DNA of 64,000 nucleotides from Hygrophila difformis (GCA_030278955.1 JAOANR010000003.1:30829227-30893226), one strand, 5' to 3'. Positions 34,801 to 46,334 are shown, counted from the first letter of the stretch. Translations and numbers: made by a program. Notes: a model not told the origin generated them from the letters alone.

Positions 34801-35786
34801 ACACATTTTCTTTAAAAGAATTCTTTTGAAACATTGGGGATTTGTGACCAAGTTTGATATTATCAATATGGGCCAGAAGGCTTGTGGACATAAGAGCCCA
34901 AGCGAACGGCTAGTGGACATAAGAGCCCTAGCGAATGGTCGACCAAACGGCTTGTGGACATAAGAGCCCAAGCGAACGGCTAGTGGACATAAGAGCCCTG
35001 GCGAATGGTTATTTATAAATATTGATTATGAGGATTGCGGTCACAAGAGCCCTGGTGAATGGTGAACTATAAAAGAAACGAAAAATATTTTGAGAAATGA
35101 TACTATTGATATTGGCTGCGGCCGCCGGATCACCGGCTAAATGATACTTATGAAATTGGCTGAGGCCGCCGGATCACCGGCTAAATGATACTTTTGATAT
35201 TGGCTGCGGCCGCCGGATCACCGGCTAAATGATATATTGTTGAGATGATGGCGTAACGGGAAATATATTAAAAAGCTTAGATTTTATGAAATTGGCTGCG
35301 GCCGCCGGATTGCCGGCTAAATTAAATATTGTTGAAATGTTTTTATTAAATTTAATTAAAGGCTTTGAAACCCCTAACCCATGCTATGTGTTAACTTACT
35401 CAGCGCGTTTTTGCTGACCCAAACCATATATCTCCTTTTTCTTACAGAGTATGAAGATTATGCATCGTCATATGCATACATGGGAATATTTGGGAAAATC
35501 TCTATTTTAAATTCCTGCATTTAATTACGACTTGCATGAACGGGCCTGTTTAACCCGTGTTTTGGCCATGTCGGCCCTTATACTTTATTTCCGCTGCACA
35601 ACTTATATTTCCGCTGCAACTCTGATGTATTATTTTTAAATTATTTATGAATGGGCTGTTTGAATATTTTAAATTCTGAAAAAACCATAGCCTTGCATCT
35701 CTTTAGTGAGCTCGGAGAAACCGTGTCTTGCTAGGGAGGTGTGGCGGTGGCATCCCGGCCTGGGTTACCAAAACCGGGGTGTTACA
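31817..35786 (+). repeat. TEK2 3' LTR, 3970 bp, mosaic
   Basis: Same order as the 5' LTR, with internal LTR-start motifs at 32163 and 32967, and nearly identical to it except for the minisatellite interval. It is followed by the CTAAA target duplication. Confidence 0.9.
34868..35010 (+). repeat. GTGGACATAAGAGCCC minisatellite in the TEK2 3' LTR
   Basis: Four units of about 33-38 bp (GGCTTGTGGACATAAGAGCCC, then AAGCGAAC or TAGCGAATGG). It replaces the GATTCCC minisatellite that the 5' LTR has at this position, although both LTRs should be identical at insertion. Confidence 0.75.
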
Positions 35787-36372
35787 CTAAATCTACATCT
35801 GGTCATCAAGATCAGGGGCTCTTTTATACTAACGGAATGAGATAGCTTTTGAGACTTCTGAGTGATAGGTTTTTAAATTCTTTCTTTACCGGTTTCTTTA
35901 CCCCTTTATTTTAAATGCTTTGTAGAGGACACTCGGAAGAATTAGAGGTTGGCCGCCGTATGTAAGGTTTAAGAGTTATGGATTAGTTCGAGGTTTAATT
36001 TGGACTTTGGGTGTGACAGGGGAGAATGATAGGAGTACTTGGCATATCAACTAATGATATGTTAGGTGTTGCTTATCCACCATGTTGAAATAACATACCT
36101 CGGCAGGGGCAGTTATTAATCTGTGGTATCTTAGATGTTGAGGTCTTAAGAGCATGTAAATTCTGACTGTAAGTACCTGTCTGTTAAAGGGAACATAGTT
36201 TAGAAAGCATGAGAGTTAGCTAACTGATAGATTATCCCAAACAATGATCTGTGGATAAAATGGAAGTTTAATTGTGTCTCATCTGAAATCTTGTCCTATC
36301 TTTATTATTTCCTTCCTGTCCCTTCTGTGACATTTTAACTTTGCTTTATAGACAGTGTAGCATAATTTTACA

Positions 36373-36500
36373 TGCTTTCGTAGAATAGTTTTATCCGCTT
36401 TCATAGAATAATTTTTATTGCTTTCTTAGAATAGATTTAATTGCTTTTTAGAATAATTTTACTATGCTTTGTAGTATAATTTTATCGCTTTCATAATCTT
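36373..36500 (+). repeat. GCTTTC-TAGAATA short tandem repeats near the ATL3 LTR end
   Basis: About six degenerate units of 24-27 bp (GCTTTCGTAGAATAGTTTTA and variants). Also present at about 60838-60965 in the right LTR. Confidence 0.65.
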
Positions 36501-36824
36501 GTTTAAATTATGTCAAGTAGTTGTAAAACCAAACACAAGCTTGAAACGAGTAACCGAGTGGAAAATCTTAATAAACGACATGGGCCCTGCTTTATCGCAT
36601 ATCCTCCAATGAACGATCCAGTCTTACTATAAATTACTGCAATTTTTTCACACCGTGCGCTTTCGGGCCACAGTTTCCTACATGAGTATATAAAAATGTG
36701 ACAACCTATAAATATATCCCTAATCCCAACTCCATCTTCATAATTGGTTTCATTAAATAAAATTAAACCGGGATTATTATTTTTCAGAATATACTCATAT
36801 AGTGGGAAATTGTCAAAAGTTTCA

Positions 36825-36842
36825 TGGCGCCGTTGCCGGGGA
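36825..36842 (+). other. ATL3 primer-binding site A (tRNA-Asp)
   Basis: TGGCGCCGTTGCCGGGGA, complementary to the 3' end of tRNA-Asp, nine bases after the left LTR end. Confidence 0.92.
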
Positions 36843-36942
36843 GGATGCAGCGCCATTTTATTAAGAGAATTACACTCCTTATTACTCTTAGTTAGTTTTG
36901 TGTATATGTTTCAGAACAGAGAAGTACTCTCAAATCAGTTAA

Positions 36943-36978
36943 ACATTTAGAGTACTAAGACTCTAAATGTGAGGATGT
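36943..36978 (+). other. ATL3 hairpin plus PPT-like module 1
   Basis: Perfect 11-bp stem ACATTTAGAGT / ACTCTAAATGT with loop ACTAAG, immediately followed by GAGGATGTTGAT. That tail is identical to the PPT-LTR junction at 39791-39803. Confidence 0.8.
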
Positions 36979-37266
36979 TGATTTGAGGGGAAAACATAAC
37001 CAATTGGGTATTTTTCTTGCAGGAATCATGGAGCCACCAAAAAGAAAATTAAAACTTCAAAACAGGTTCCCGGTTGGATTACTTCCGTAATTGGCCGAAG
37101 ACTATATCTGGAACTTAAAGAAATTTAAGATCCGGAATAATTTTCACAAGCGCAGAATTGATCCAACCTAGATTTTTGCAAGCCCATATAATTTTATTTA
37201 TAACTATATTTAAAAAAAACAGAAAAAAAAGAGAATAAACGAAAAATAAAAAAAAAAATGGAAAGA

Positions 37267-37311
37267 AGTGTAGCATTGGGACTACACTAATTTGCAATTG
37301 AAAATTGCAAA
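37267..37311 (+). other. Pair of perfect hairpins in internal A
   Basis: AGTGTAG / CTACACT with loop CATTGGGA (37267-37288), then TTTGCAATT / AATTGCAAA with loop GAA (37291-37311). Conserved at 61728-61772 in internal B. Directly after them the two internal regions stop resembling each other. Confidence 0.75.
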
Positions 37312-37315
37312 ACAT

Positions 37316-37546
37316 GCGAGACTCACGTTTTTGTCATCTCCACCACCACCGGACAAGCCACGGCCACCATCTCCACTTGCCGTCGCCCCTGTCCCCATTT
37401 CCATCATCCTCACCGGACCACCATCTGCTCACCACCACCGGACAAGCCACGGCCACCACCTCGCTTGCCGTCGCCCCTGTCCCCATGTTTTCCAACCCCC
37501 AACAGTCGGCCAACATCTTACTTTCCGTCGCCCCTGTTCCAAATAA
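37316..37546 (+). other. C-rich captured-looking segment in internal A
   Basis: CACCACCGGACAAGCCACGGCC and CTTGCCGTCGCCCCTGTCC words repeated with a period of about 88 bp, two and a half times. Composition is unlike the AT-rich surroundings. Open in two frames but low complexity, without a recognisable domain. Probably an insertion or captured host sequence. Confidence 0.5.
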
Positions 37547-37765
37547 GCATCTAAACAGGTTCCCGGTTGGATTAGTTCTGTAATTGATCGAAGACTGTAT
37601 CCTGAATTTAAAGAAATTTAAGATACGGAATAATGTTCACAAGTACAGAATTAATTCAACCTAAATTTTTGCAAGTCAGAATAATTGTATCAATAGATAT
37701 ATATTATAAAAAAAAATTCTCTTGTGCATATTATATTAAATAATTCAGATGGTGATCTATTAATT

Positions 37766-37803
37766 CACATTTAGAGTACTAAGACTCTAAATGTGAGGAT
37801 GTT
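37766..37803 (+). other. ATL3 hairpin plus PPT-like module 2
   Basis: Perfect 12-bp stem CACATTTAGAGT / ACTCTAAATGTG with loop ACTAAG, followed by AGGATGTTGAT. Confidence 0.8.
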
Positions 37804-38278
37804 GATATTTTTGAGAAAATCTAATTACTTATTCTACGTTTGCTTTGCAGAAATTTGTGGGACCACCAAAAAGAAAATTAAAGCTTCAAAACAGGTTCCC
37901 GGTTGGATAAGTTCTGTAATTAATAGAAAATATTCCTGGAATTTAAAGCAATTTAAGATCCGGAATAATTTTTATAAGAACAGAATTAATCCAACCTAAT
38001 TTGTGCAAGTAGATTAAATTTTATATATGTTTAGAAAATCCAAAAATGTGATCGAGCAATTTTGATGAAAATCAGAATTTTTCTAAGTATTGGGCATCGA
38101 ACAATCACCTTGATCGATGAACCAAACGATCACACATAGTCAAAATCGTCGAACATATAATTGGTTTGACGAAAAAGGCTATCGGAACTATGTTCATATA
38201 AATATTTTTTTCCCTCCCTCCCTCCACTTTTATTTTGCTTTGATTTCAATAATTTGTTTAAGTAGGAATTGATTTACT

Positions 38279-38313
38279 CACATTTCGAGCAAGGCTCAAA
38301 ATGTGAGGATGTT
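38279..38313 (+). other. ATL3 hairpin plus PPT-like module 3
   Basis: Stem CACATTTCGAGC / GCTCAAAATGTG with one C-A mismatch and loop AAG, followed by AGGATGTTGAT. The stem sequence differs from modules 1 and 2 on both arms, so pairing is retained. Confidence 0.75.
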
Positions 38314-39763
38314 GATTCTTCACTTGAATATTTCAAAAAAAAAAAAAGAGAAAAAAGAAAAATTTGTGTTATTTTTTATTTTGTATTTTGTTTATTTTTA
38401 TTATTATATATTTGCACCCAGCACGAAGCATGCATGAATCTGTCAGTTTAAATTCACATATGAAATCTTGGTTTATGATTAAATTTTCAAATTTTTAAAT
38501 TTGGATAATATAATTGAAGCATGCATGATATGGATTTTTGAGGTTTTGAGCTATAAAAATTTAATGATATAATCATCTTTTTAGGAAATGAGTCTTCATG
38601 TTGAGAATTTAATTGAAGAGAGTGTAAGAATTTTTCAACGATTCAATTTAAGAATATTGTATGACATGAATGAACCATTCCATGTGAGATTTGAGCTATG
38701 AGTCACTTTTACTTATTATTTTCTTTGATGTGTGAGAATCATTTTAGTTAAAGGACACTAGAACTTGCGATTGGGACCGATTCAAGACCATGCCATATTC
38801 CAAAAATCGAGAATATGACCGAGGCGCCTAGAAACTAAAATTTTGGCCTTCTTTTGAAAACCAAACCCAAAAATATTTTCCCTTTACGATTAACTACTTT
38901 GAGCCTTAAGCTTAATTTTTCTTTGAAACCCACTATATTTTTCCTAGCCTTATAAAAAGCCACAAAAAAAAATTCAAAATCCAAGTGTGCAAGAATGCAT
39001 TTTATCAAGGCATTATAATTTATGATCATCAATTCATCGGTATTAAAAAATCCGATTTAAAAAATGTTGAATTTCAAAAAACTAAAAGAAAAGACAGAAG
39101 AAATTTTTTTTTTGAGTTCTATTCAACAAAAAATAAATTACAAATGACAAAGCAAATTATACATAGTTTAATGTCATGCAATAGAAAAACAAAAGAAAGA
39201 AAAATAATGATGATCATAAATTTTTGAATAAAAATATGCCAAGTTATGATAATATTAACTCTTGCCACTTCTTAGCCCAATAATTTCCTCCCATACCAAA
39301 TGTTAGAACCGTATGCCCCATTATAACCCTTGAATAAGACATCGGGATCTCGATTTGAAGAAATGAGCCGGTGGCGAGTTGGTCCAATTGCAAGCTTATG
39401 GGATAATTTAATTAAATTTGATTATGAGCGTCCAATGATAAAACCCCACATTTGAGAGTGAGTGAAATTTCCGCTTATACTATATGTGAGGCTCTGCTTT
39501 TAATTTATATTCATGTCATGCTTAAATTCTACAATTAAATCAATGATTATTTCTGAACATTATATTCATGAAGAATTAACAATAATGATTGATTTGTAGG
39601 CCTGGTTATGTGAGAAATATCATTTTGTTAAACACTGCAATCAAGAGAATTTAAAACCTGTAGTTTTTTATTGTCTTATCCCAATATAAAAATAATGAAA
39701 TTTTTGAAGACACGAAAATAGATTGGATATGGAGAGTCTATGTTCTTAGGAACACTGATTCTG

Positions 39764-39800
39764 ACTGCTCGGGGACGATCAGTATTAAATGTGAGGATGT
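39764..39800 (+). other. ATL3 terminal hairpin and polypurine tract
   Basis: ACTGCTCG / CGATCAGT (one mismatch) with a GGGA loop (39764-39783), then ATTAAATGTGAGGATGT abutting the right LTR start TGATAATGG at 39801. Same architecture as ATH2. Confidence 0.8.
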
Positions 39801-40492
39801 TGATAATGGCCAAAATTGACCATTATTTTCAATCTATTTCCGTGTCTAAACATGGGCATTTGATCGCATTCCGGTCTTATTTAAATAAGAAAACAGTTGA
39901 ATTTGACAGATATTTGCAAGTTTGTAATAATAATAAGTTGGTATTGAAAAATACAAAAATATTGTTATTTTATTAAATTTGTGTTAAAAAATTCAAAAAT
40001 ATAATAAAAATATTAAAAATCCAATTCTTGGTGCAATTTGAGAATGATAAATTTTGGTTCGGTGTTATCTGTTAGTTGGAACACGAGTCCATTAAATTGA
40101 ACACAAGCCAAATAATCAATTGGAAGAAATATCTATATTTATTTTTATATTTACATTTTATATCCATACTTATTTATAATAATAAATAAATAAATAAAAA
40201 AGGAAATCAAAACCACACTAATCAAATTCATCCCCCAGCAGCAAAGCAAACACAAGGCATCGCAAAAGCAAGACAAGTACCCAGTCTGCTTTTGACCTTT
40301 CCTTGTTGTTTCAGCCTTTGTAAGTCTTTCTTGTCGAGTGGGTTTTGTGTGTCAGGAAATTATTTCCAAACCCCTTTTGTAATATTTCTCCCTCATAGTG
40401 AAATAATAATTCGGTGGGGCCCGGAGGACGTCGGCAAATTTGTGCCGAACTTCATTAAACCTTGGTGTTCTCTTTATTGTGTAGGACTTTGC

Positions 40493-42179
40493 ATGGGTCG
40501 TCCTTCTAGGGCTTCCGTGCGGGCGACCAAGGCTTTGCCTACGCCTCCTTTGCCGGCTACTCATGATCCGGGGGGAAAGCCTCCGACTTTAGTTCACCCT
40601 CCTGACGACGTGGCCCTGGGCGGTGCGTTGGTGGATGCAGGGGTTTCTCAAGTGCTTTCGTTCCGCGATGCAGTTGTTAACAACGCGACTCCACTCGTGC
40701 CGCCTGTGTGCCCAGCGTTTGTTCCCCGCGACTGGCTTAAGGAACATCTTGCAACGATTGAGGGGGATGGTGCGCATTCCAGATGCCCCAAAATCCGCTT
40801 CCAACAATCTGTGTTGGATGAACTTGGTGAACCATGGAAGGATGTCCTTATCCTAAAAGTTCTAGGCCTCTCGGTAGGTTATGCGGCGTTGAAGGAGAGA
40901 CTTACCCGTGCATGGAAGTTAGCGGGCACGTTTGAATTATTGGATGTTGGCCAGGGATGTTTTTTTGCTAAGTTTCCGAACTTGGCTGATCGGGAAACAG
41001 TTCTCACGGGAGGGTCGTGGATGGTGTTCGACCATTACCTTGCCGTTAAGAGATGGTCTCCTGGATTTAGTCCGAAGAAGGCCAAGGTTACCACCATCCA
41101 GACATGGCTTCGGCTGATGGATCTTGATCAAATATTCTATAATGAGAATGCCTTGCGAGTTCTTACGGCGGCTCTGGAATCGCTTGTCAAGGTTGATAAA
41201 CATACAACGACTGTCTCTAGGGGTCGATATGCGAGGGTTTGTGTTGAGATCGATCTGGAAAAACCATTGTTGAGCATGCTTGATGTTGAAGGTGATGTTG
41301 TGCACGTTTCTTATGAGGGACTTCACTTGGTGTGTATGCAATGTGCCCGGTATGGCCACATGCAGGAACACTGTCCGCTTTCTCATGCTGTGCAAGGTCC
41401 TAAGGATGCATCAGCGTCTGGCCAACCGACATCTGTGGATTCTATTTCTGTTCCGGCTGCTGGGAGCCCTGTGGTTTTACATGAGGCTACTCCGTCGAAG
41501 GCTGCTCCGGTGGCTATTGTCGAGGAGACTCATACTGGTGTTGGTGAGCAAGGTTGTGAGGACTTGGGGGTAGGCGATTGGATGATTGTTACTAGGAAGA
41601 AGCCGCGTCATGCTACGCCTCGGGCTACTGCGGACTCCAAGTCTTGGGGGGGCGAGACAGGTTGCGAGGCGGGGGGATGAGAAGAATGATGGGCGTGCCT
41701 TGGGGGGTCTCAATGCGGATACTGCTCCGGCGGAGGGGCTTAGTGGCTTGATGGATGTTGGTGTTCGGGTGATGGAGGCTGATGGGGAGGTTACGACTGG
41801 GACTGTTTTGGCTTCCTCATGTGCGCCTCTGGTGGATGATGAAAGTCTTGTTACAACGAATTCTGCCCGGGTCAAAAAGTTGTTGCATGGTGTGAAAAGA
41901 TGGGGGCTCACAAAGCGGCCAGGCCGGAGTGAGGATAATCCGCTTGTTGGGAAAAAGGATGTGGAGAAACACTTTCCTGACAAGTATCGTCATCTACTGA
42001 ATGGTGGGACGGGGGATGATCTTGTGGTTACATCTGGCTTAGGGCGTCAACTGGAGAGCATGCTTGCACGTGAAAAGGGCGGAGCTATGTTGCTGGTTGA
42101 GGCTTCGGATGGGCGAGCACAGCAGGAGTCGGGTATGGGGGCTGTCACTACTACTACTTTGGCCGTGGTGCCTCAATGA
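40493..42179 (+). pseudogene. LINE ORF1: RNA-binding Gag-like protein with CCHC knuckle, frameshifted
   Basis: The frame is open from 40292; the ATG at 40493 is the more likely start (MGRPSRASVRATK), because the preceding residues are hydrophobic and look like translated 5' UTR. The region KFPNLADRETVLTGGSWMVFDHYLAVKRWSPGF to about residue 240 is the DUF4283-type domain common in plant LINE and Gag-like proteins. The zinc knuckle is CMQCARYGHMQEHC. The frame ends at 41680, but coding continues in another frame (GDEKNDGRALGGL and on) to a TGA at 42177-42179. The shift lies in the G-run at about 41646-41652. Its product would bind LINE RNA to form the retrotransposition particle. Confidence 0.88.
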
Positions 42180-45100
42180 TTGAGTTTAAAGATTTTACGG
42201 TGCTTGCATGGAACATCCGTGGCGCCATGCAGAAGAGCACCCAACGCCATGTCGCGGATTTGCTTCGGTTATATAAACCCTCGGTTGTTTTCTTGATGGA
42301 ACCGAGAGGTGAGTTCGATCGCCTTCGGGTGTTTTTTTACCGTCTCAGTTATGATGTAATCTATGTCGAGGATTGTGTAGGACGTGCGCGAGGGTTGTGG
42401 CTTTTATGGCGTCTCGGCACTCCTTATTCTTACTTGGTCGTTGCACCAAAACCCAGGTTGATTACAATCCAGGTGTCTTGTGGCCCCGTGTCTTGGCATA
42501 TGTCTTGTATATATGCTAATCCTTGTGTGAGTGGCCGAATGGTGAATTGGGAGCATATGCGAATGGTTAGCTCTTTGATTCGGGGACCTTGGTTATCATT
42601 GGGAGATTGGAATGATATTGCGTATATGTCGGAAGCTGTGGGCATGTCGCCTAACCCTCGGCAGTGTGACACTTTTAGGGACATGTTGTCTGATTGTGGC
42701 CTTCACTCTATTCATACAGTGGGTGATGCTTTTACCTGGCAAAAGAATACAACAGGGGGTCATAGCACGCAAAAGGCTAGATCGTGGGGTGGCTAACCTG
42801 CAATGGGCTTCCTTATTTCCCCAAGGTTTTGTAGAGGTTTTGACTCGCAGGGCATCGGATCACAATGCTTTATTGTTGCGGTGCTTCCAGCAGCCGGTTG
42901 TGGTTGGGCCTCGTCCTTTTCGTTGGGAACACATGTGGTCGAGCCACCCTCATTACCAACCTGTAGTGGATGTGGCTTGGCATGGGGCCGGTGGTTCTCT
43001 TCAGCAGCGGCTTGAACAGGTCCGTGTTTCGTCTATTCATTTCAATGAATACACCTTTGGTAATATTTATAAGAGGAAGCGAAGGGTGCTGAAGTGGCTA
43101 GAGGGGATCCGCCACTGTCAACTTCGAGTCGACTCAGCGTGCATGGTGAGGTTGGAACTTAAGCTCATGCAGGCTTTGGAGGATCTACTGAAACAAGAGG
43201 AGATTTTATGGTTCCAGAAATCTCGTGATAAATGGGTGGATCACAGGGATAGAAATACTCGTTACTTTCATGCTCACACTCGCATGCATCGTCAACGAAA
43301 TCGAATTGTGGGATTGGATATTGATGGGCGATGGGAAACGAATGATGATCGTATGAGGCAGCATGCCGCTCACCACTTCTGCTCGCTCCTTGGGCACTCT
43401 CGGTTGCCGGAGGAGTGGACTCGGTGCCGCTCCCATCCTTGCCTCCTTTGGTTGGTTGTGGGAGTTTAGCTGAGGAGATATGGTATCAAGAGGTGGCTGG
43501 TGCAGTTAAGGAGATGAAAGGGTTTTCAGCGCCCGGGCCTGATGGGTTTCCGGCCATGTTTTTCAAGCTCTATTGGGATTCTATCGGCACGGACGTTTGG
43601 GGTTTCGTACGACAAGCTGTGAATGGGGGTAGTTTTGATTCTATTCTTGCCTCTACATTTATCTGTCTCATTCCTAAAGTAGCGGTTCCTTGGGAGATTA
43701 AGCATTTTAGGCCGATTAGCCTATGTAATGTTGCATATAAAATATTAACTAAAGTTTTAGTTAATCGTTTGAGGCTCTTTCTTCAAGCTTACATTGGTCC
43801 CTATCAATCCGCATTCCTTCCGGGTCGTGGCACGTCTGGCAACGCCATTCTCCTTCAAGAAGTGGTCTCATCTTTTAAAAATAAACATCGCCGTGCTAGT
43901 GAATTCCTTTTGAAAGTGGATTTGGCCAAGGCATATGATAATGTTGATTGGCAGTTTTTAGAAGATTGCTTGGTTGAGATGGCCCTCCCGCCTTCTATCA
44001 CTCGTATTATTATGTTCTGCGTTCGGTCTCCTACATACTTAGTTTTGTGGAATGGCGAGGCTTTACCACCCTTTACTTCGGCTACGGGAGTCCGCCAAGA
44101 TGACCCGCTCTCGCCTTATTTGTTTTTGATTGTTATGGAAAAGTTATCTAGAGGTATTTTAGCGAAGGTTGAGGGCGGGGCTTGGCACCAATGAGATTGA
44201 GTCGAACCGCAGCCCCTCTTACCCACTTGATGTTTGCGGATGATCTCCTATTATTTTCACAAGCTTCTTTAGAGAGTGCCCGGTGTATGGATGAGGTGTT
44301 GTCTACATTTGCTCGTCAGGCAGGTCTCAGCATGAACACCAACAAATCGAGGGCATATGCTTCCGCGGCAGTCCCTGTTCATTCGGCAGGAGATTGCTTC
44401 AATCCTTAATATTGAGTTCTGTGATGATCTTGGCAAATACTTGGGCTTTCCTTTGTTTCATGGGGCTGTGCGCAGCAATCACTTTGATTTTTTGGTGGAT
44501 AATGATCAATCCAAGCTTGGGACATGGACACGGGGATTGCTTAACAAAGCGGGACGACTCACCCTCGCCCGAGCAGTCCTCTCCTCTCTTTCTACCTATG
44601 TCATGCAGACGTCGTGGTTGCCGGCATCTACTTGTGATAAGTTGGATCAGATTATTCGTGACTTCATCTGGAAGGATTCGAATGGTTGAGGGATTAATCT
44701 GATAGCCTGGGATAAGGCAGCATTGCCACGGAAAATGGGTGGTATGGGCATCCGAAAAACAAGGGACATGAATGTTGCCATGTTGGGAAAACTTGTTGTG
44801 GATTGTCTCCAAAATTCTGCTAAGCCTTGGGTCCAATTAGTGATTGGCAAATATGGGTGTGATAATGGGATCTTCGTGCAGCGACCTGGTGCTTCGCCTG
44901 TCTTCCGCGCCATTTGCAAGACGGCTCCGTTCATCATGGGGGGATGTCGGCTTCGGATTGGTGATGGGAGGAACAACATCTGGTTTTCTCCATGGCTAGA
45001 GGGGGGCTGCTATCCGCTCGTGTGCCATATATTCATTATAATGATGTTGATCTTTGCATCAAGGATGTCTATCGGAATAATTGCTGGGATTGGAATTCCC

Positions 45101-46236
45101 TTTACACCCCGATTCAAGCGGATATTAGGAGGGAAGTCTTGGAGCATGGTCCTCTTCCTCTTCATGCAGACGTTGGAGATGCTTGGTGTTGGCTAGGGTC
45201 TTCGTCTGGAAGCTATTGGGTTTCTTCAGGATATGATTGGATTTTAAGCCAACGGGGCTGCAGCCGTGATCCCTTGCGGTCTTGGGTGTGGAGTGTTCGT
45301 TGTCCGGAAAAGATTAAGGTCCTTTTATGGTTACTGGTGCATGACTCGCTTCCGACAAATGCCTTGAGGCGTAACATGGGCTTGGCTCCCTCGACTACAT
45401 GCACCATCTGTGCGCAGGGAGAGGAAGATGCTTAGCATCTTTTCTTTACTTGCCCTTGGGCTGTGGCAGTGTGGCACCGAATGGGAGGTTTGTGTGGCCC
45501 TCTAGGAATGCCTCTGACGCCAGGCAACACTCCAGCAATGCGCCACTTGAGTCGAACCTGGAAAGGGAGGCAGTGGGCTTCTCTTTGGTGTATTTGGAAG
45601 GAACGAAATGCTTGGTGCATGAGAGGGGTTGAGGTGAATGTAGAACGCACTGTCCGACAGGCTTCTTTTTTGGGGCAAGTGTTTGATAGAGTTTATTCTG
45701 TTAACATTCATGATGGCGATGAACGACTGGTCCACTGGAACTCGGGAGGCCTCAATGGTATTATATTGCATATGGATGGGAGCTCCCTTGGTAATCCGGG
45801 TAAGGCAGGGTTTAGTTGTGTTATCCGAACCGGGGATGGGCAATGGGTGGAGGGGTGCTCGGGATTTGTTGGATTTGCCTCCAATCTTGTGGCCGAATTG
45901 CATGGGATTTGGAATGGCATGAAACGGCTCCAAGCACTTCGGGTTGTACGGGCTCATTGCTTCACTGATTCTATGGAAAGTCTTCGTCTAATGCGACAGG
46001 GAGTGGCACGGGATCATAGGCTCTTTCCTCTTCTTCGGCACATTAGAGATTTGCTGCTTGATCATCCGGGATTTGTTTGGAGTCATATCCTTAGAGACGG
46101 TGACTCAGTTGCAGACTCTCTTGCTAAGCGAGGGGCGCGTTCAGAGGAATTCTTCACTTCGTGGGCTTTTCCTCCAGATGACATCAAGACTCTGCTAACA
46201 GCGGACTATGAGGGAACTTGGTTCCCGCGTGCTTAA
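42176..46236 (+). pseudogene. LINE ORF2: endonuclease-reverse transcriptase-RNase H, multiply broken
   Basis: The ATG at 42176 overlaps the ORF1 stop (ATGA). The APE-type endonuclease has AWNIRGA, FLMEPRG, GDWNDI and SDHNALLL. RT blocks include APGPDGFPAMFFKLYW, FRPISLCNVAYKILTKVLVNRL, QSAFLPGRG, KVDLAKAYDNVDW and the catalytic FADDLLLF. GVRQDDPLSPYLF has Asp where Gly is usual. A zinc-binding RT-associated region (WSVRCPEKIKVLLWLLVHDSLPT...CTICAQG) follows. The C-terminal RNase H has MDGSSLGNPGKAGF, VAELHGI, FTDSMES and GDSVADSLAKRGA, so all four acidic positions are present. Frameshifts lie near 42755, 43420, 44180, 44375 and 45010, and in-frame stops at 44687 and 45433. It cannot encode an intact protein. 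Confidence 0.92.
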
Positions 46237-46334
46237 CTCATTTTTTGGTTTTTTTTTTCCTTTCCTCTCATTTTTCTATAGTTTTTTTAGTTTTTTCTCT
46301 TTGCCGACGCTTGTGCGTCACTGTTTACCCAAAA
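46237..46334 (+). other. LINE 3' UTR and A tail
   Basis: T-rich sequence, then a small inverted repeat GACGC TTGT GCGTC, and a terminal A tract merging with the target duplication. Confidence 0.75.

Larger units (their letters stand above)
27037..35786 (+). mobile_element. TEK2: non-autonomous Tekay-type retrotransposon with compound LTRs
   Basis: 5' LTR 27037-30968, PBS 30972, internal only 848 bp, PPT 31800-31816, 3' LTR 31817-35786. The 5-bp target duplication CTAAA is at 27032-27036 and 35787-35791. The unoccupied site is visible in the right ATL3 LTR near 60266. There is no coding sequence in the internal region. LTR ends match the Tekay family of TEK1. It must rely on proteins from an autonomous relative. 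Confidence 0.93.
22732..36815 (+). repeat. ATL3 left LTR (interrupted by TEK2; 5' ~163 bp missing)
   Basis: 22732-27036 plus 35792-36815 align with the right LTR from 39964 onward, in order and nearly base for base. The end, GGGAAATTGTCA, is followed by AAAGTTTCA and the PBS. The left copy retains 234 bp (26072-26305) that are missing from the right copy. Confidence 0.85.
37027..38010 (+). repeat. Repeated CAGGTTCCCGGTTGGAT module with short peptide frame
   Basis: Three copies in internal A and one in internal B (61490-61640). One frame gives a shared peptide core, SKQVPGWI(S/T)SVI, and in the third copy continues to KFKIRNNF-like text (FKIRNNFYKNRINPT, stop at 37997-37999). Other copies are frameshifted after the core. 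Each unit of the 37030, 37860 and 61490 type follows a pyrimidine-rich stretch ending in GCAG, like a splice acceptor. Coding status is uncertain. Confidence 0.45.
36816..39800 (+). other. ATL3 internal region A, noncoding
   Basis: Contains the PBS, three copies of a hairpin plus GTGAGGATGTTGAT module, three copies of a ~150-bp repeat (about 37045-37195, 37552-37700, 37870-38010), a C-rich captured-looking segment, and a long AT-rich 3' region. No gag or pol similarity is seen in any frame. The stretch near 38780-38960 (ACTTTGAGCCTTAAGC, CCTAGCCTTATAAAAAGCC) resembles the 3' untranslated regions of Athila-like elements; this is from memory. Confidence 0.7.
40232..46334 (+). mobile_element. 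L1-type plant LINE, about 6.1 kb, decayed
   Basis: Carries ORF1 (Gag-like) and ORF2 (endonuclease, RT, RNase H), ends in a short A tract, and is flanked by AAATTCAT at 40224-40231 and 46335-46342. The left ATL3 LTR has the uninterrupted target near 23000-23012. The length and presence of ORF1 suggest a full-length insertion. Confidence 0.93.

Noticed and set aside
37292..37583. Overlapping Pro/His-rich ORFs in ATL3 internal A
   Set aside because: They arise from an 88-bp C-rich repeat open in several frames; no domain is recognisable.
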